Source: Gremmenia infestans
Lineage: Eukaryota; Ascomycota; Leotiomycetes; Helotiales; Hamatocanthoscyphaceae
Direction of reading: 5' to 3'
Assembly (NCBI GenBank): GCA_032629725.1
Contig: JAFEVB010000008.1
Span: forward strand, 930,001 to 994,000
DNA length: 64,000 nucleotides
Shown here piece by piece: positions 46,338 through 57,459 of this stretch (the first letter of the stretch is position 1; the number at the start of each line of letters is the position of its first letter). The translations under genes were made by a program, and so were the position numbers. Under the pieces are notes generated by a model. That model was not told where the DNA came from. It made no database searches and was given only the letters and a program-made list of their open reading frames with translations.

Positions 46338-47112
46338 AGGAATAATTGAGGTATAATGGAATCGATTATCGGCGATATGAATTTACTATGTACATAACTA
46401 CCCATAGCATTTGCTTCTGCCAGAATTAAAAAAAAACATGTAAATCAACAATGACGTTTTTTGGTACTTGTTCATGTGCATGATTTCCCGCACCTTACTT
46501 CACTTCAGCCCCTTGCCACGCCACGCCCAACCTCCCCAGCCACTCACAATTCAAGAAGCGGGGGTCATTAGACCACCACCCTGCAAACGGACGGACGGGG
46601 GGGCGGGCTTGGCGGCCGTAATCGATAGTCGATAGTCGATAAGGCGATAAGGCGATAAGGCGATAAGAGCTGTCATAGCAGCATCACAAGGACGACTGCA
46701 GGGCTTGGCGGTACATCCCCACCATGGTTCCTGTGTCTGGGCGCTCAAAGGGACTGTCTGGTCCAATGGCCATCGCCTTTCATGTGACTGCCTGCAGATG
46801 TCTATGACGAGCAAGGTTAGCCTCCATGTAGAGGGGCTGCAAGCACTTTAGCTATCGCAGGGTACTGTACCTAGGGTAGCAAGGCAAGTCGCCGAAGGTG
46901 AGTGAGAATGATTCTATACCATCTGAGCCGGCAATTCTCTTACTGCCTCTCTCTCCCTTCCACTCTTCTCTTTCTTCTCTCTTCTTTCTCTCTATCTCTC
47001 TATCTCTCTATTCTGTCGCGTCTATACTCCCAAAGCTCTACCTCCCTCATCTCAACCCACCTGCCAAGTTGGCGACGAGGCTATCCTATCCCACATCTAA
47101 CTAAACGCAACC
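46338..47112. other. Intergenic region with tandem repeats and pyrimidine tract
   Basis: 775 bp. It holds a short CGATAGT/CGATAAGG tandem repeat and a long CT-rich tract (about 46942-47016) just upstream of the phosphatase-like gene, probably core promoter or leader. No gene. Confidence 0.45.
46619..46667 (+). repeat. CGATAGT and CGATAAGG tandem repeat
   Basis: Three CGATAGT-like units followed by three to four CGATAAGG units. Simple repeat in the intergenic DNA after aldehyde dehydrogenase. Confidence 0.75.
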
Positions 47113-49118
47113 ATGGCCTCCCTCCTCCTCACCGCCTACCTCTCACTGTCAGCCGCAGCTCTTGTAAAAGGGAACGATGAAATAACATGGGGATCAGTCG
47201 TCTTCACCTACCATGGAGAGAAAATCCCCGCGCTGCACGATGGTCCTTACAACCTGACCCCGCTCGGCGCAAACCAGCTCCTCCAAGCTGGACAAACGAT
47301 CCGCGATCGGTACATCAGTAGCCCTTCAAATAGCAGCATCACCGGCAGCTACCCAATTGATGGGCTGCAGGAGAATGAGATTGATAATGGTCAGATGTCT
47401 GTCCTGTCCACAACCGATGAGTATATCACTGCAAGTGCACTGGCTTTTATGCAGGGCCTGTATCCACCCAGAAGTACCGCAACTGAGGTTGTGGATGAGG
47501 AGAGCATTATGGGGAATGGAACGCTAGAGCAGTTTCCGCTGAATGGTAAGTCAACTTCATCAAGCAAACTCCCTAGCCAGGGGGTATTATCCTTCTTCCA
47601 AATCATACCCCACACTCTACTCTAAATCTCTTCTCAAAGAAGCACAACTAACTCCAGATCTTGGTGTTTAGGCTATCAGTACCCCAATATTGCGAGCCTG
47701 AGCTTGTTGGATTTCAATTACATTTGGTGAGACAACTCCCAGTCTCTCATTGCTATTACTATTGTAGCAGGTCAAAGTTCAGGCCCAAGGACCATAAGAA
47801 AACTGTTCTAATCCGTGCTTGTAGGCTAGCTGGCAACATCAACTGCACGAACTATTCGAATGAGCAGTACAATATGCTTGTATCGTCTGATACTGTTTCC
47901 AAAAGTGTAGCAAATGAAGCTTTCTATGGAGAACTCGCGCAATCCGTTTTTAGTGGCCTTCAATCCGACAGCGTCAACTACGACAATGCGTGGGACCTTT
48001 ATGAGTATGCTCTTTACCAGAACTATCACAATCAGACGGTCTACGATTCTCTCGCCCCCTCAGATCTTGATAGGCTTTATAGCCTAGCCTCGGAGCAACA
48101 GTGGTCATTCAATACTCCAAACAGCGGATCGTATATCAGCTCAATCGCCGGTCAAACAATGGCCTCAAAGGTCATCCAGCAGCTCGCCACTAATATTGCA
48201 TCAGACGGAGTATCCGACAAATTGACCCTCATGTTTGGCTCCTACGAACCATTCCTCTCCTTCTTTGCGCTCTCAGGCCTCAGTACAGGTCCTGCAGCCC
48301 AAGCATTCAACTCTCTCCCACAACACGGTTCCGTCATGGCCTTTGAACTCTTCTCCAACCCCACCAATTCCACAGGACTGAACACATCCGAGTCTTTTCC
48401 TACCCTAGATGAGCTCTTCGTGCGATTCTTCTTCCGCAATGGTACAAATAGTACAGACACCGAGCACTCGTACTTGACGCAGTATCCTCTTTTTGGCCGA
48501 GGAAACTCGGAAGTCGACATGAGCTGGACGGACTTCGTGGACGACATGTCGGATATCGCTCTCTATCAAATCGAGGATTGGTGTACGTCTTGCGGCGCTG
48601 TCAATTTGTTCTGCGAGGCTATCGAAACGAATACCTCGGAATCCACCGACCAGGAATCCACCAGCAGCACCGCCCACAAGAACACTCTGTCTCCAGCCAT
48701 TGCTGGCGTCGTCGGAGCAGCTGTCACTCTTGCCGTGGGCATCATTGCCGGGATTATTCTGTGCTTGTTTGGCTTCCGTGTCGATTACCGCGGGCGAAAA
48801 TCGAATACCAACGCTGGGGACCAAGGTGTCTTGCGGAGAAGCGGCAGTGGGATCGGGGGCTTCAAGGGCGCGGAAAAACTTGCTAGTGACACTGATTTAA
48901 GGATGAAGGGCGAATCGGGCGCAAGTGTCATCAGACACGAGCGAGTGGGAAGCTGGGAGCTGAATGAGGCTGCGAAGACCGGTGGAGGTGGGAACCATTC
49001 TAGCCTCGACAAGGAGATTGAGGGTGTGAGAGCGGCGAACTACAGACGTCCGAGCGAGGATAGTATTGGGCATGAGAATCCATTTGGAGATCCTGTTAAG
49101 CCTTTGGACCAGGTTTAG
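47113..49118 (+). CDS. Membrane-anchored histidine-acid-phosphatase-like protein, catalytic motif altered
   Basis: Three exons: 47113-47545, 47672-47726 and 47825-49118. Product 593 aa. A signal peptide (about 1-20) leads into WGSVVFTYHGEKIPAL, the site of the RHGxRxP motif of histidine acid phosphatases. Here Arg of RHG is Tyr33 and the second Arg is Lys, although His34 remains. LTPLGANQLLQAGQTIRDRY and the many N-glycosylation sites fit the fold. The usual C-terminal HD pair is replaced by MFGSYEPFLSFFALSG. A membrane helix (about 485-507) is followed by a cytosolic tail with Ser and Gly. I infer a cell-surface protein, probably a binding protein or sensor rather than an active phosphatase. 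Loss of catalysis is deduced from motifs only. Confidence 0.85.
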
Positions 49119-50547
49119 TCGGACTTGATGGATGATAATGCTGTGTTCGTTGTTTTCTCCTTGTAGGAAGGCGTTGGGTTTGTTTGGAGTATTTCATGAT
49201 ACATACAGGATGATACCCTTCTTTGTCTCTCACTATACCCCGTTTGTGTTTTTGTATTGGGCTTGCGTCGTTCGTGTTAGATGGAGGCGTTTTCTGGATA
49301 TGACATATATTTGCGGCATGCATTGCAGATGAATTCGTTGCATCTAACCCGCATGGTCATTCGATTGACGTTGCAACGATCTCCCAAGTCTATATTTGAA
49401 CAATGGCAGTCCGATCTCGATCTCTCTTTTGATCGCCTCATGAGAAATTCCAACTTCAATTTGATGGCTGGGTTTGACTGGGAATCTTAAATGTTCCCTC
49501 TTGAGTCAGCATTTATGCCGCTTGCTTGTTTGCTGCCAATCTTTCAAAATGCTTGACTCTCTCACTTGAGAGTCCACAACCTTCTTTAACCGCATGCAGA
49601 GCAGAGCATCCATAGCTCAACTCCAATTTCGAATGCAGATATAGTTCCTATACTTTTCAATAGCATTCAAAAACATATGTGGAATGATGTCGTGGAAGGC
49701 CGATGTGACAACATCTTTTATGAGGCTGCTTGTGTAAAGCTCTACTGTAGGGGCGCAATTTGATCCAAGAGTTTCCGTCAATCGCATCCCCCTGCCATTG
49801 CCCGCCATGGCAACTTTTCAATACAAGGCAAGCGTAGAAACTAGCCGTGGCCCGAGGTATCAGCTGCTTGTACTTATAAATTGTTGAGTCGGCGTGCGTC
49901 GGTCAAACGAATGTTCACTAATCATCCTCATCCCATTTTTGATATAAATTGTACTCGGCTTGAAGTGTCTTTTCTTCCACGAAACGGCTGTTACAAGAGC
50001 CCGCTCTCAACAGTTTATGAGCTGTTTATGTTACGCTACTCCTGGTGCTCGTCTTCTCTTTTTAAGTCTAGTCACGCTGATTTTACGATGTAAATATGTA
50101 TAGGTGTATTATGCACCAGTTGCAGAGCGAGGATATGAGGATTATAGGGGTTTCAACTTGGAAGTCGCACTTTAAGGTTGCGTTTATTTGATGGGTTTAG
50201 GGATCTATACTAGGGTAGAGAGCTGGTTAGACTCGGAGGGTTCTATCTATTTATGTACTCTAAGTAGTGGGTTTATAGTGGGACTGTCAGTCAGACTCAA
50301 GAAAGGGCGAGTATTTGGTGTTGAAGGCGTGAATGAAAAGGAGGGAAGTCCCTTTAAGAATGCATAGACTGCTCTTTTGAAGTATCTGTTTTACAATTAA
50401 GCAAGCAAGCTTGTGTGTGAGCGACTTCTCAAAAGAGTGTTTCAATTTTCTGCAACAGTTCTCAGCTTGAGACTACTGTAGTTGGTTACGTTGAGATACA
50501 GTACTGTACATTTCTACACCATCTATTTCAAAGACAAACCCCCATCA
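49119..50547. other. Intergenic region
   Basis: 1.4 kb between the phosphatase-like gene and the DUF829 gene. Only short frames without family features are present. TACTGTAC lies at 50502-50509, 40 bp before the next start codon. Confidence 0.4.
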
Positions 50548-51462
50548 ATGATGCCTTCAAGAACAGACTCAGCAGCGAATCCCGCCCCTCCGCCCTCCAC
50601 CAAACCCCTTTTATCATTTACCCGCCTCTCCAAAGCCGTCCGTCTCTACGAGCCTCTGAGTCCCAGCTCTTCTTCCAGTACTGCCCCTGCCTCTCCCACA
50701 GCACCAACAAGCATCCTCTTCTGCTCCTGGATGAACGCCTCTCCCAAACACGTCCAGTACTACGCCAACTGGTACAGAACCCGCTTCCCCCACGCGCGCA
50801 TCATCCTCGTCAGCATCACCACCGCGCAGTTCATGCTCGACAGCGAGGCCAAGCGCCGCGCAGACGTCAGCCCCGCCGTCACAGCGCTCCTGGCGCGACC
50901 CCAGGCTGACGAGCGGCTGCTCGTGCACGCCGTGAGCAACGGGGGTTTGAAGCGCTTGTATGGCGTCGCGGCCGTGTATCGCGCCGTAACGGGAAACGCA
51001 CTCCCGGCAAAAGCTGTGGTTTCGGATTCCGCACCGGGGATCCCCCAGTTTCGTAGGGATATGTATGCGCTTGGGATGGGGGCGAAGAAGTTTAGCTGGC
51101 TGGTTTGGCTGCCGTATATGCTGGTTGTTTTGCTGAGCACGGCGTGTGTTTACGTGCTGGTGAATTGGCTGCCGGTGTGGGTGATGCGGGAGCTGGTGTG
51201 GGGGCCTACGGAGGGGCTCAATAGTACGGAGTTGGTGGATAGGGAGACTGTGAGGAGGTTTGTATATAGTAAAGAGGATTTGGCGATTGATTGGAGGCAT
51301 GTGGAGGCGTTTGCTGGGGTGGCGGAGGAGAGGGGGTGGAGGGTGGAGAAGAAGTTGGTTGAAGATGCGCATCATGCGCAGTTGTTTAGGGGGAAGGGTG
51401 GGGAGAAGGCTTATTGGGGGTTTATAGAGAGGGTCTGGGGTATGGGTGTTGGGATTGAGTGA
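50548..51462 (+). CDS. DUF829/TMEM53-like alpha/beta hydrolase-fold protein
   Basis: Intronless, 304 aa. I chose the ATG at 50548; the next codon is also Met and either could be used. After a Pro/Ser-rich head comes ILFCSWMNASPKHVQYYANW, typical of the first strand of TMEM53/DUF829 proteins, then HAVSNGGLKRLYG, which holds the nucleophile-elbow-like G-x-S-N-G-G (here AVSNGG). VVSDSAPG follows. A membrane helix lies at about residues 190-215, and EDAHHAQLFR carries the late His. Human TMEM53 is a nuclear-envelope protein; the substrate of fungal members is unknown. Base use is odd: the first half of the sense strand is C-rich and the second half G-rich. Confidence 0.85.
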   Translation: MMPSRTDSAANPAPPPSTKPLLSFTRLSKAVRLYEPLSPSSSSSTAPASPTAPTSILFCSWMNASPKHVQYYANWYRTRFPHARIILVSITTAQFMLDSEAKRRADVSPAVTALLARPQADERLLVHAVSNGGLKRLYGVAAVYRAVTGNALPAKAVVSDSAPGIPQFRRDMYALGMGAKKFSWLVWLPYMLVVLLSTACVYVLVNWLPVWVMRELVWGPTEGLNSTELVDRETVRRFVYSKEDLAIDWRHVEAFAGVAEERGWRVEKKLVEDAHHAQLFRGKGGEKAYWGFIERVWGMGVGIE

Positions 51463-52210
51463 AGTACAGTAGTAGGGAAGTTTGGATGGGAAGTATACAG
51501 TTAGCACACGGTCGAGGGTTAAGTGTAGAGTCGAGAGGGACCAGCATATCTCAGTGTCGTTCGACATCGAGTATGCCAAGAGGGTACCTCAAAAGCCAAA
51601 GGTGGAAGTTATGAGTTCTGCCTAGTAATGCTTCGACAGTGAACACTCTTTAATGCGTCGCTTGAAGAGAAAGTTGGAGGCTATACTGCTGGGTGTAGTC
51701 ATCCAAATACTCTCAACCACAACATTAGTAGCAACGCGATGAATGTACCTCGGTGAGATCGATTACTGGGCTTCCAGACTCAGCGACGAGGACTTGGAGT
51801 GAAATATAGTATCCGATAGGAGAAAGGTAAACAATCCCCGTCGCTAGCTAAGGGGTAAGGTGGGGTGGGGTGAAGTGAGTTGGTGGTCAAAGCGCAGTCG
51901 CGTCAACTGAAGCCATGACCGCGTTTGTCTGTATCGTTACATATAACATTGCTTAGAAAGAAAGCTGCCAGATAAGGTCAATGTGAGTGAGTCATTTAAC
52001 ATCCCCTGGTTCTCTCTGTTTCGAGAGACCTAAAGAAACGGTGACGACTTCTTATTATTCACTCTTGGGTACCTGTCATTCCCTTTGATGCTGTGGGGTG
52101 GGCATAAATAGAATCTCCATTCAATTCTTATTTATATCCAGCCAATTCCTCAATTCCTCAAGTCTTCAACTCCCATATCGATACCCCCCTCTTCCATATT
52201 GAATAACAGC
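51463..52210. other. Intergenic region
   Basis: About 750 bp upstream of the HD-domain gene. Contains GGGGTGGGGTG-like runs near 51860 and an AT-rich, CT-rich leader. No gene is seen. Confidence 0.4.
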
Positions 52211-52918
52211 ATGGCAGAAGGTCAAGAGCTCGTCAACAAAGTTGCCGTACATCTAGTGGGCTATATGAAGCAGTATGACGGTTCCCACGACTTCACCCAT
52301 CTCCAGCGAGTCCTGGGATTGTCACACACTATATACGATCAACTCCAGACATCCTCAGCAACCACACCACCCTCCACCCCGCAACCCGCTCTCGACTTGA
52401 CCGTCATCACCCTCTCGGCGCTTCTCCACGATGTAGGAGACAAGAAGTACTTGAAGGAAGGAGACGATGCCAAGACCATGGTACGTGATCTGCTTCTTGA
52501 CTTTGGCGCGGGACAGTCACTTGCAGAGAAGATTCAGGCCATCTGTACCGGTGTTTCATTCACCTCTGAAATGAAGGACGTGGGTCATGTGAAAAGGCTT
52601 ATCAAAGAGCATCCGGAATTGGCGGTGGTACAGGACGCCGATCGGTTGGACGCCTTGGGTGCCGTGGGAGTGGGCAGGGTTTTTACCTATGGCGGTGCCC
52701 AAGAAAAAAGAGGGATGGAGAGTTCTATCAAGGAATTCGAGAACAAGCTCTTCGCGAGGGAGGGGATGATGAAGACGGAACCGGGGAAGAAGATGGCCAA
52801 GCAGAGGATGGAGATCTTGAGGACGTTTAGAGGATGGTGGGATGATGAGGTGAAGGTCGCTGTCGTTGGAGCATCGGTTTTGAGCTCAGCTGCGAAGTCT
52901 GAGGAGGAGCATGTTTAG
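52211..52918 (+). CDS. HD-domain phosphohydrolase
   Basis: Intronless, 235 aa from the first ATG (52211). The HD superfamily metal ligands are visible in order: GSHDFTHLQRV near residue 27, then ALLHDVGDKKYLKEGDD near residue 75, and later VVQDADRLDALGAVGVGR with the distal Asp. This is the arrangement of the bacterial YedJ/YpgQ-like family, where a Mn-dependent nucleotide pyrophosphohydrolase activity has been reported for a Bacillus member. A soluble, probably cytosolic enzyme acting on a phosphorylated small molecule is inferred; the substrate is unknown. The gene is convergent with the isochorismatase-like gene, with only 148 bp between stops. Confidence 0.88.
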   Translation: MAEGQELVNKVAVHLVGYMKQYDGSHDFTHLQRVLGLSHTIYDQLQTSSATTPPSTPQPALDLTVITLSALLHDVGDKKYLKEGDDAKTMVRDLLLDFGAGQSLAEKIQAICTGVSFTSEMKDVGHVKRLIKEHPELAVVQDADRLDALGAVGVGRVFTYGGAQEKRGMESSIKEFENKLFAREGMMKTEPGKKMAKQRMEILRTFRGWWDDEVKVAVVGASVLSSAAKSEEEHV

Positions 52919-53066
52919 CGGTGCTGGAGCATACTTAGCGGTGCTATTCTTAGTTGATGCGATGGTCAAATAGCAATATACCCCGAAAGCCTGATTTAAC
53001 CTACATAGCCGCGTTCAAGAAGGAGAACAGATGTCCCAGAACTACCTCAAGCAATGATAAATGAGC

Positions 53067-53720
53067 CTAACGCTCCTGACTGTCCGCCACCCACTTCTCC
53101 CACGCTCTCCTCACATCCTCCGTCCCACGAATCGTAGCGAACTCGTTCTGCAAACTCTGGATATGCGCCTTATGCAGCGTCTCAGCATCAAGAAACTCCT
53201 CCCCAACCCCCTTCGCCCACGCCGCAGTGGCATCCCCCACCAACACCACCTCCCCCTTCTCCCCATCCGGCGCATCACACACGCCGAGATTCCCAGCCAT
53301 GCGTGTACTAGTACTAACACAGTGATCCGTGGTCAATCCGATAATGAACAGCGTTCCAGGCGCTCCTCCAAAATGCACCTTTAGGACCTCTTCCAAATTC
53401 GTGTCGATGAAGGCAGAATTGACGTTTTTGGTGATGACGAGTTCCTCTTCTTTCGGTGTTGCGAAACCCTGAAACTTGAAACCTGGCGCAGCGGGCCATA
53501 AAGGGGCTGTAGATGATTTGGAGGCGTGCCGTACGTGTATGATCTTATGTATGGCGGACTCGGACTTGGCGACGAGATGCCGATACGAGTTGATCAACGA
53601 AGCGGCGTTCACCTCGAAGTCTGGGTTACTTCTAGATGGGCCCCAGATATGAAAAGTAGGCTCCAAGAAAGCGTCCTGGATGTCTATGACGAGGAGGGCG
53701 GTTCTGTGCTGTTTTGACAT
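53067..53720 (-). CDS. Isochorismatase-like cysteine hydrolase
   Basis: Intronless, 217 aa. The catalytic triad of the family is visible: Asp in ALLVIDIQDAF, Lys in ELVITKNVNSAF, and Cys in IGLTTDHCVSTSTRM. Members hydrolyse isochorismate, nicotinamide or other small amides and ethers; in fungi some are secreted virulence-related proteins, but this one has no signal peptide. The start is at the first ATG, with nothing coding upstream. The 3' half of the sense strand is G-rich, like the neighbouring DUF829 gene. The substrate cannot be assigned. Confidence 0.92.
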   Translation of the reverse strand: MSKQHRTALLVIDIQDAFLEPTFHIWGPSRSNPDFEVNAASLINSYRHLVAKSESAIHKIIHVRHASKSSTAPLWPAAPGFKFQGFATPKEEELVITKNVNSAFIDTNLEEVLKVHFGGAPGTLFIIGLTTDHCVSTSTRMAGNLGVCDAPDGEKGEVVLVGDATAAWAKGVGEEFLDAETLHKAHIQSLQNEFATIRGTEDVRRAWEKWVADSQER

Positions 53721-54477
53721 CTTGATGGGTGGGCTCCTAGGTAATGATTTAAGTGCTACTGGGACAGGTGAGAGAGAACTTATTTATTCCCAAAGGTAAT
53801 GCAATGCAAGGACATATCCTTTTATAAGAAAAAAATATATATGCTGATAAAGCAGGATGAAAGTCTTGACACCGCATGTCCATCGCAGGGCGTACTGACA
53901 CGTGAAGGCGTGGTAATTGTAGGTCGAATATTGCAACGAATACATGTCTCTGGAACACTTGAGGCTGTGGTCTACATACGCCATCGGAGTTGCTAAGCTC
54001 GAAAGAGACATTCAGAGCGTTTTGTGTCAAGCCCCAAGCCCCCCGAATGTACATACTGGCAAGCGATACTTAGCAATGTACTTTTCAGCACTATGGAATT
54101 TGCCCTACACCAACCAGTTCAATGAACCAAGCTATGTAAGGATTGCATCACTATTTCATATGCTGTACACAATGAATTTCGACTAAACGCAAACCAACGT
54201 GGTGCTCCCAAACTGCACCCGTGACAGGATAAATGTCCCTTCATTGATATTTAAGAAGGCTAGCTATTTCCCACCTATCTCTGTTCCCATAAGCAAAGTT
54301 TGCTTTTCGCTGATCCTAGATATGGTCTGCAAAACTTAGCAATATTGTACAGCGTATGTCGTGATTTTATACCTTCATGAAGACACCATATAATATTCAT
54401 ATCTCTCAAATGCAACCCGAGACACGATATCTTCTCACACCTACCAATATTCCCAATCATATCTCATCACGCCCAAG
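53721..54477. other. Intergenic region
   Basis: About 750 bp between the isochorismatase-like start and the MRE11 stop; AT-rich with no supported gene or element. Confidence 0.4.
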
Positions 54478-56724
54478 TCATCTTCTTCTCGACGAGCTCA
54501 CCGCCGGCTCGAATGCATCGTCCTCGTCAGATATCTCATCATCGCTTAATTCTCGTGCCGTGGAGGGTTTTGCTTGTGATTGTGAGAAGTTAATTGTGCT
54601 CTGTCGTCCCTTTGTTGCCGCAGCGCGCTTCGGCATTGACTTTGGAGGTGGGGGAGCATCCATCATGACAAGATCATCATCTTCATCATCGCTAGGCTCT
54701 GCAACCTTCTTCTTCCCTCTTCCTGTGGCTTTAGCGGGTGCCTTGGCGGGAGCGCGAGATTTGGCAGGCGCCTTCTTCGCGGGGGCCTTTCGTGTCTTCG
54801 TAGCAGGTGCTGAGACGACCGAAGCATCATCGTCACTTCCTTTTAAGGCAGCCTTTCCACGTCTAGAAATAGGCTTCGCGCGGACTTCATCGTCGTCGGG
54901 TGAGCCATAAGCACTGGCATTATCTCCCCATTCGCCATCTACATCTGAATCCCAGGAACGTCGGCGGGGAAGAAGCTTCCCTCGAGCCTTCTTTGGCTTC
55001 GTCGAAACTCCACCTGCAGCTTTGAAAGCGTCATCCATCTTGGCACGGTGTTCTTCCATAATTCCATCCATATCTCCTTCTTCATCTGCTCCTCGCGACA
55101 TCAACTCCTGCATCTGTCCTGCGAGACTGTCTCTTACGAAGTACTCCATTGCGTGGTGGTCCTGTTTGTCGACAAATTGCTTGATGGCGTCTCCAAAGAG
55201 TGCTTGAGGGAGAACCTTCAGCGACTGAGCGGCTAAGTATTCTCGAACAAACTTCTCTACTTTCATGTTGTCGATCCCTGCCATGGCTGCTAGAACCGAT
55301 TCCTCGGGCATATCTGTATCGTTCTTGTTCCTCTCTACGAAATCTTAGCACTTGTATCTCTAAATCGAATATTTGGAACTTACTGGTTGCAACCTTTTTC
55401 TTGTAGAACGTGATCACATCATTGACATTCGCTACTCGGTCACTAAATCTGTTGGAAAATCGTTGCGGATTTTCGGTGTCGAACTTGCCACCCTCTGGGG
55501 CCGTAGCTTCAACCTTCAATCTGATCAGTGGTCGTGGAATATCCTCCTCGTTGATTTCTTCCGCCTCATCTCCCTGTGACTCAAGCCATTCTGCTTTGGC
55601 TTCCTCGATTAGTTCGTCAACGACCTTCATCAGCTCCGCCGTTAATGCAGTTCTATTGTCTTTTTCCTTGGCAAGCTTTTTGAAGCGAGCCTCGTTTGCC
55701 AGGACTATCTCGCGGTAAATGAAGGGTCTAACCGTCTTGAGTCTGTGCTTCTTCATCACAAAATTCTTGCCGTTAACCTCGACAACAGCAACGTGCTTAG
55801 TGACAGCTTCGGCAGGAATAAGGGAAGTTGCCACGGATGATCCAGGTTGCATTACATGAAACATCGTCTCTGGATTGAGCCGTGGGTCAATGAGGCACTC
55901 ATGCTCATGGCCCCAGATGACAAGATCCATATAATCAGGAAGGGCATTTTCTGGAAGATACCCGGTCTCGTTGTGCGCGGTGTGGTTTTGATGAACCGCC
56001 ATCAGGTTAAACCAGTCATCCTGCTGCATCCTTGGTCTGAAGAATTTGACTTTCCCATCCCTGAATGTTCGGAATAGTCTCTCGTCTCTGACACTGCTTA
56101 TACCAAATAAGGCTAGCTTTGTGTTGCCCTTCTGCAGAAGAACTGGCTTCACCTCAATCTTATCAGTTTCGGGAATTCGACCAAAATAGTTAACGAATCC
56201 GGAGGCTTGGAGAAGATCTAAGGAGCAGTAGTGTCCGTCGCCCGTAGGGTCATCATGATTTCCATGGATAGAGAAAACCGGAATAGCGACATTGATATCG
56301 GGATCTTCGTAGTTGACATTGTTGAATGCCCCTTCGAAGACAGTGCTGGCATCGCTGAGGAATTCAAGCTCACAAGGCTTGTCTCCTAGGCAGTTCTTTC
56401 GCAACGATCGCATGACCTGATACATTGACTTTCGAGAAGGCTTGTTGTCATGAAAGAGATCACCGGCTAGCAGGACCATATCGACCTACGCTTGGTTAGA
56501 AGCGTGCTCCATAATGCTGTTGGGCTACTTACATCTTCCGACTTTGCCAATTCCATAACTTCATTGAAACTTCTGGAGCTATCATCTTTCCGGATGGGAT
56601 CTCGTTCGCAGTACCCAACATGGCTATCGGTAGCAATCAGGATACGAATCGTATCAGCGTCTATGAATGATCAGTTCAGTAACATGAAGGAGGGGGACCA
56701 GAACTAACCACGTGGTGGCGGCAT
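54478..56724 (-). CDS. MRE11: MRE11 double-strand break repair nuclease
   Basis: Four exons: 56724-56709 (only 16 nt), 56660-56533, 56485-55384 and 55334-54478. Product 700 aa. The first exon encodes MPPPR; the second supplies IRILIATDSHVGYCERDPIR with the first metal ligands (D-x-H). The third has GDLFHDN, GNHDDP and GHEHE, the remaining phosphoesterase motifs, plus a capping domain. The last exon begins KRNKNDTDMPEESV and ends with an Ala/Lys-rich, Ser-rich DNA-binding tail (KKAPAKSRAPAKAPAKA). MRE11 is the Mn-dependent nuclease of the MRN/MRX complex with RAD50 and NBS1/XRS2 and starts resection at DNA ends. It is head to head with the uS19m gene. Confidence 0.97.
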
Positions 56725-56902
56725 CGTGACGTTGATGACGGCTTTCCCACCAACAACTCAGAGCAGATTATTGACTCAAAGTCCACTTATGATTTCCGAA
56801 TCCTCTGCAAGAAACTAAGGTGTTGCAGTGTTGTCGTTTGTCCGTCTGCTCAACCGAAATCCATGTTGTATTTAAGGCAAACGCGACAGGTCGCGGGAGA
56901 CG

Positions 56903-56919
56903 CGCGAAAACCACGTGAC
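56903..56919 (+). promoter_or_regulatory. SCB-like box and CACGTG in the MRE11/RSM19 promoter
   Basis: CGCGAAAA (56903-56910) matches the yeast Swi4 cell-cycle box and is followed by CACGTGAC (56912-56919), a Cbf1-type box. Both lie in the 296 bp between the two divergent starts. Confidence 0.4.
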
Positions 56920-57020
56920 TATCGTTAGCGTGTTTAATCCCTGCCTTTCAGACTTCTCCATATTCAATGGCCAGCCGGTTTGTCGAGGCCAGTCTCAGCA
57001 ATCTAGAGACGAAAAGCAAG

Positions 57021-57459
57021 ATGTTTCCCTCACGCATGCTTCTTGCGCGTTCGGTCTGGAAAGGTATATTAGACCCTACTTGATTGCGTTCTTTAATAGC
57101 TACATACTGACTGCTCTAGGGCCCAACATCGTTCCGTATGCGCCGCCATCCAGTCCATTCATTCAATTCTAACAAAATGCGCCCAGTCTTCCAATCATTC
57201 GAGTCCCTCCAGGCCAAAAAGCACCTCCCATACAAACACAAGCACGGTCTGCGACGATATTACCTAACTTTGTGGGGTTGGTATTTCAAGTGCACAATGG
57301 GAAGATATACCATGATGTAGAAATCACGGAGGACATGGTGGGCCATAAACTAGGAGAATTCTCGCCGTATGTTCTCCTTGTTCGTCTATGTTCGAGGGTG
57401 CTAATTGTGATTGAAGGACGAGGGCAGGGTTTTCGTACAAAATGAGCAAGAACAAATAG
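57021..57459 (+). CDS. RSM19: Mitochondrial small-subunit ribosomal protein uS19m
   Basis: Four exons: 57021-57063, 57120-57135 (16 nt), 57187-57366 and 57417-57459. Introns are 56, 51 and 50 bp. Product 93 aa. The joined reading gives RSVWKGPNIVPLPIIR, then ARSATILPNFVGLVFQVHNG, DVEITEDMVGHKLGEFSPTR and a basic end SYKMSKNK, the full bacterial S19-like body. No single frame shows this; it appears only after three splices, all with GT...AG ends and branch-like TTCTAAC or GCTAAT. A second Met lies five codons downstream (57036) and could be used instead. It is part of the mitochondrial ribosome head and should be imported to the matrix. Divergent from MRE11. Confidence 0.95.

Noticed and set aside
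50614..51579. 321-codon open frame antisense to the DUF829 gene
   Set aside because: Its length follows from the base skew of the real gene; the product is rich in Pro, His, Leu and Arg without a recognisable domain.
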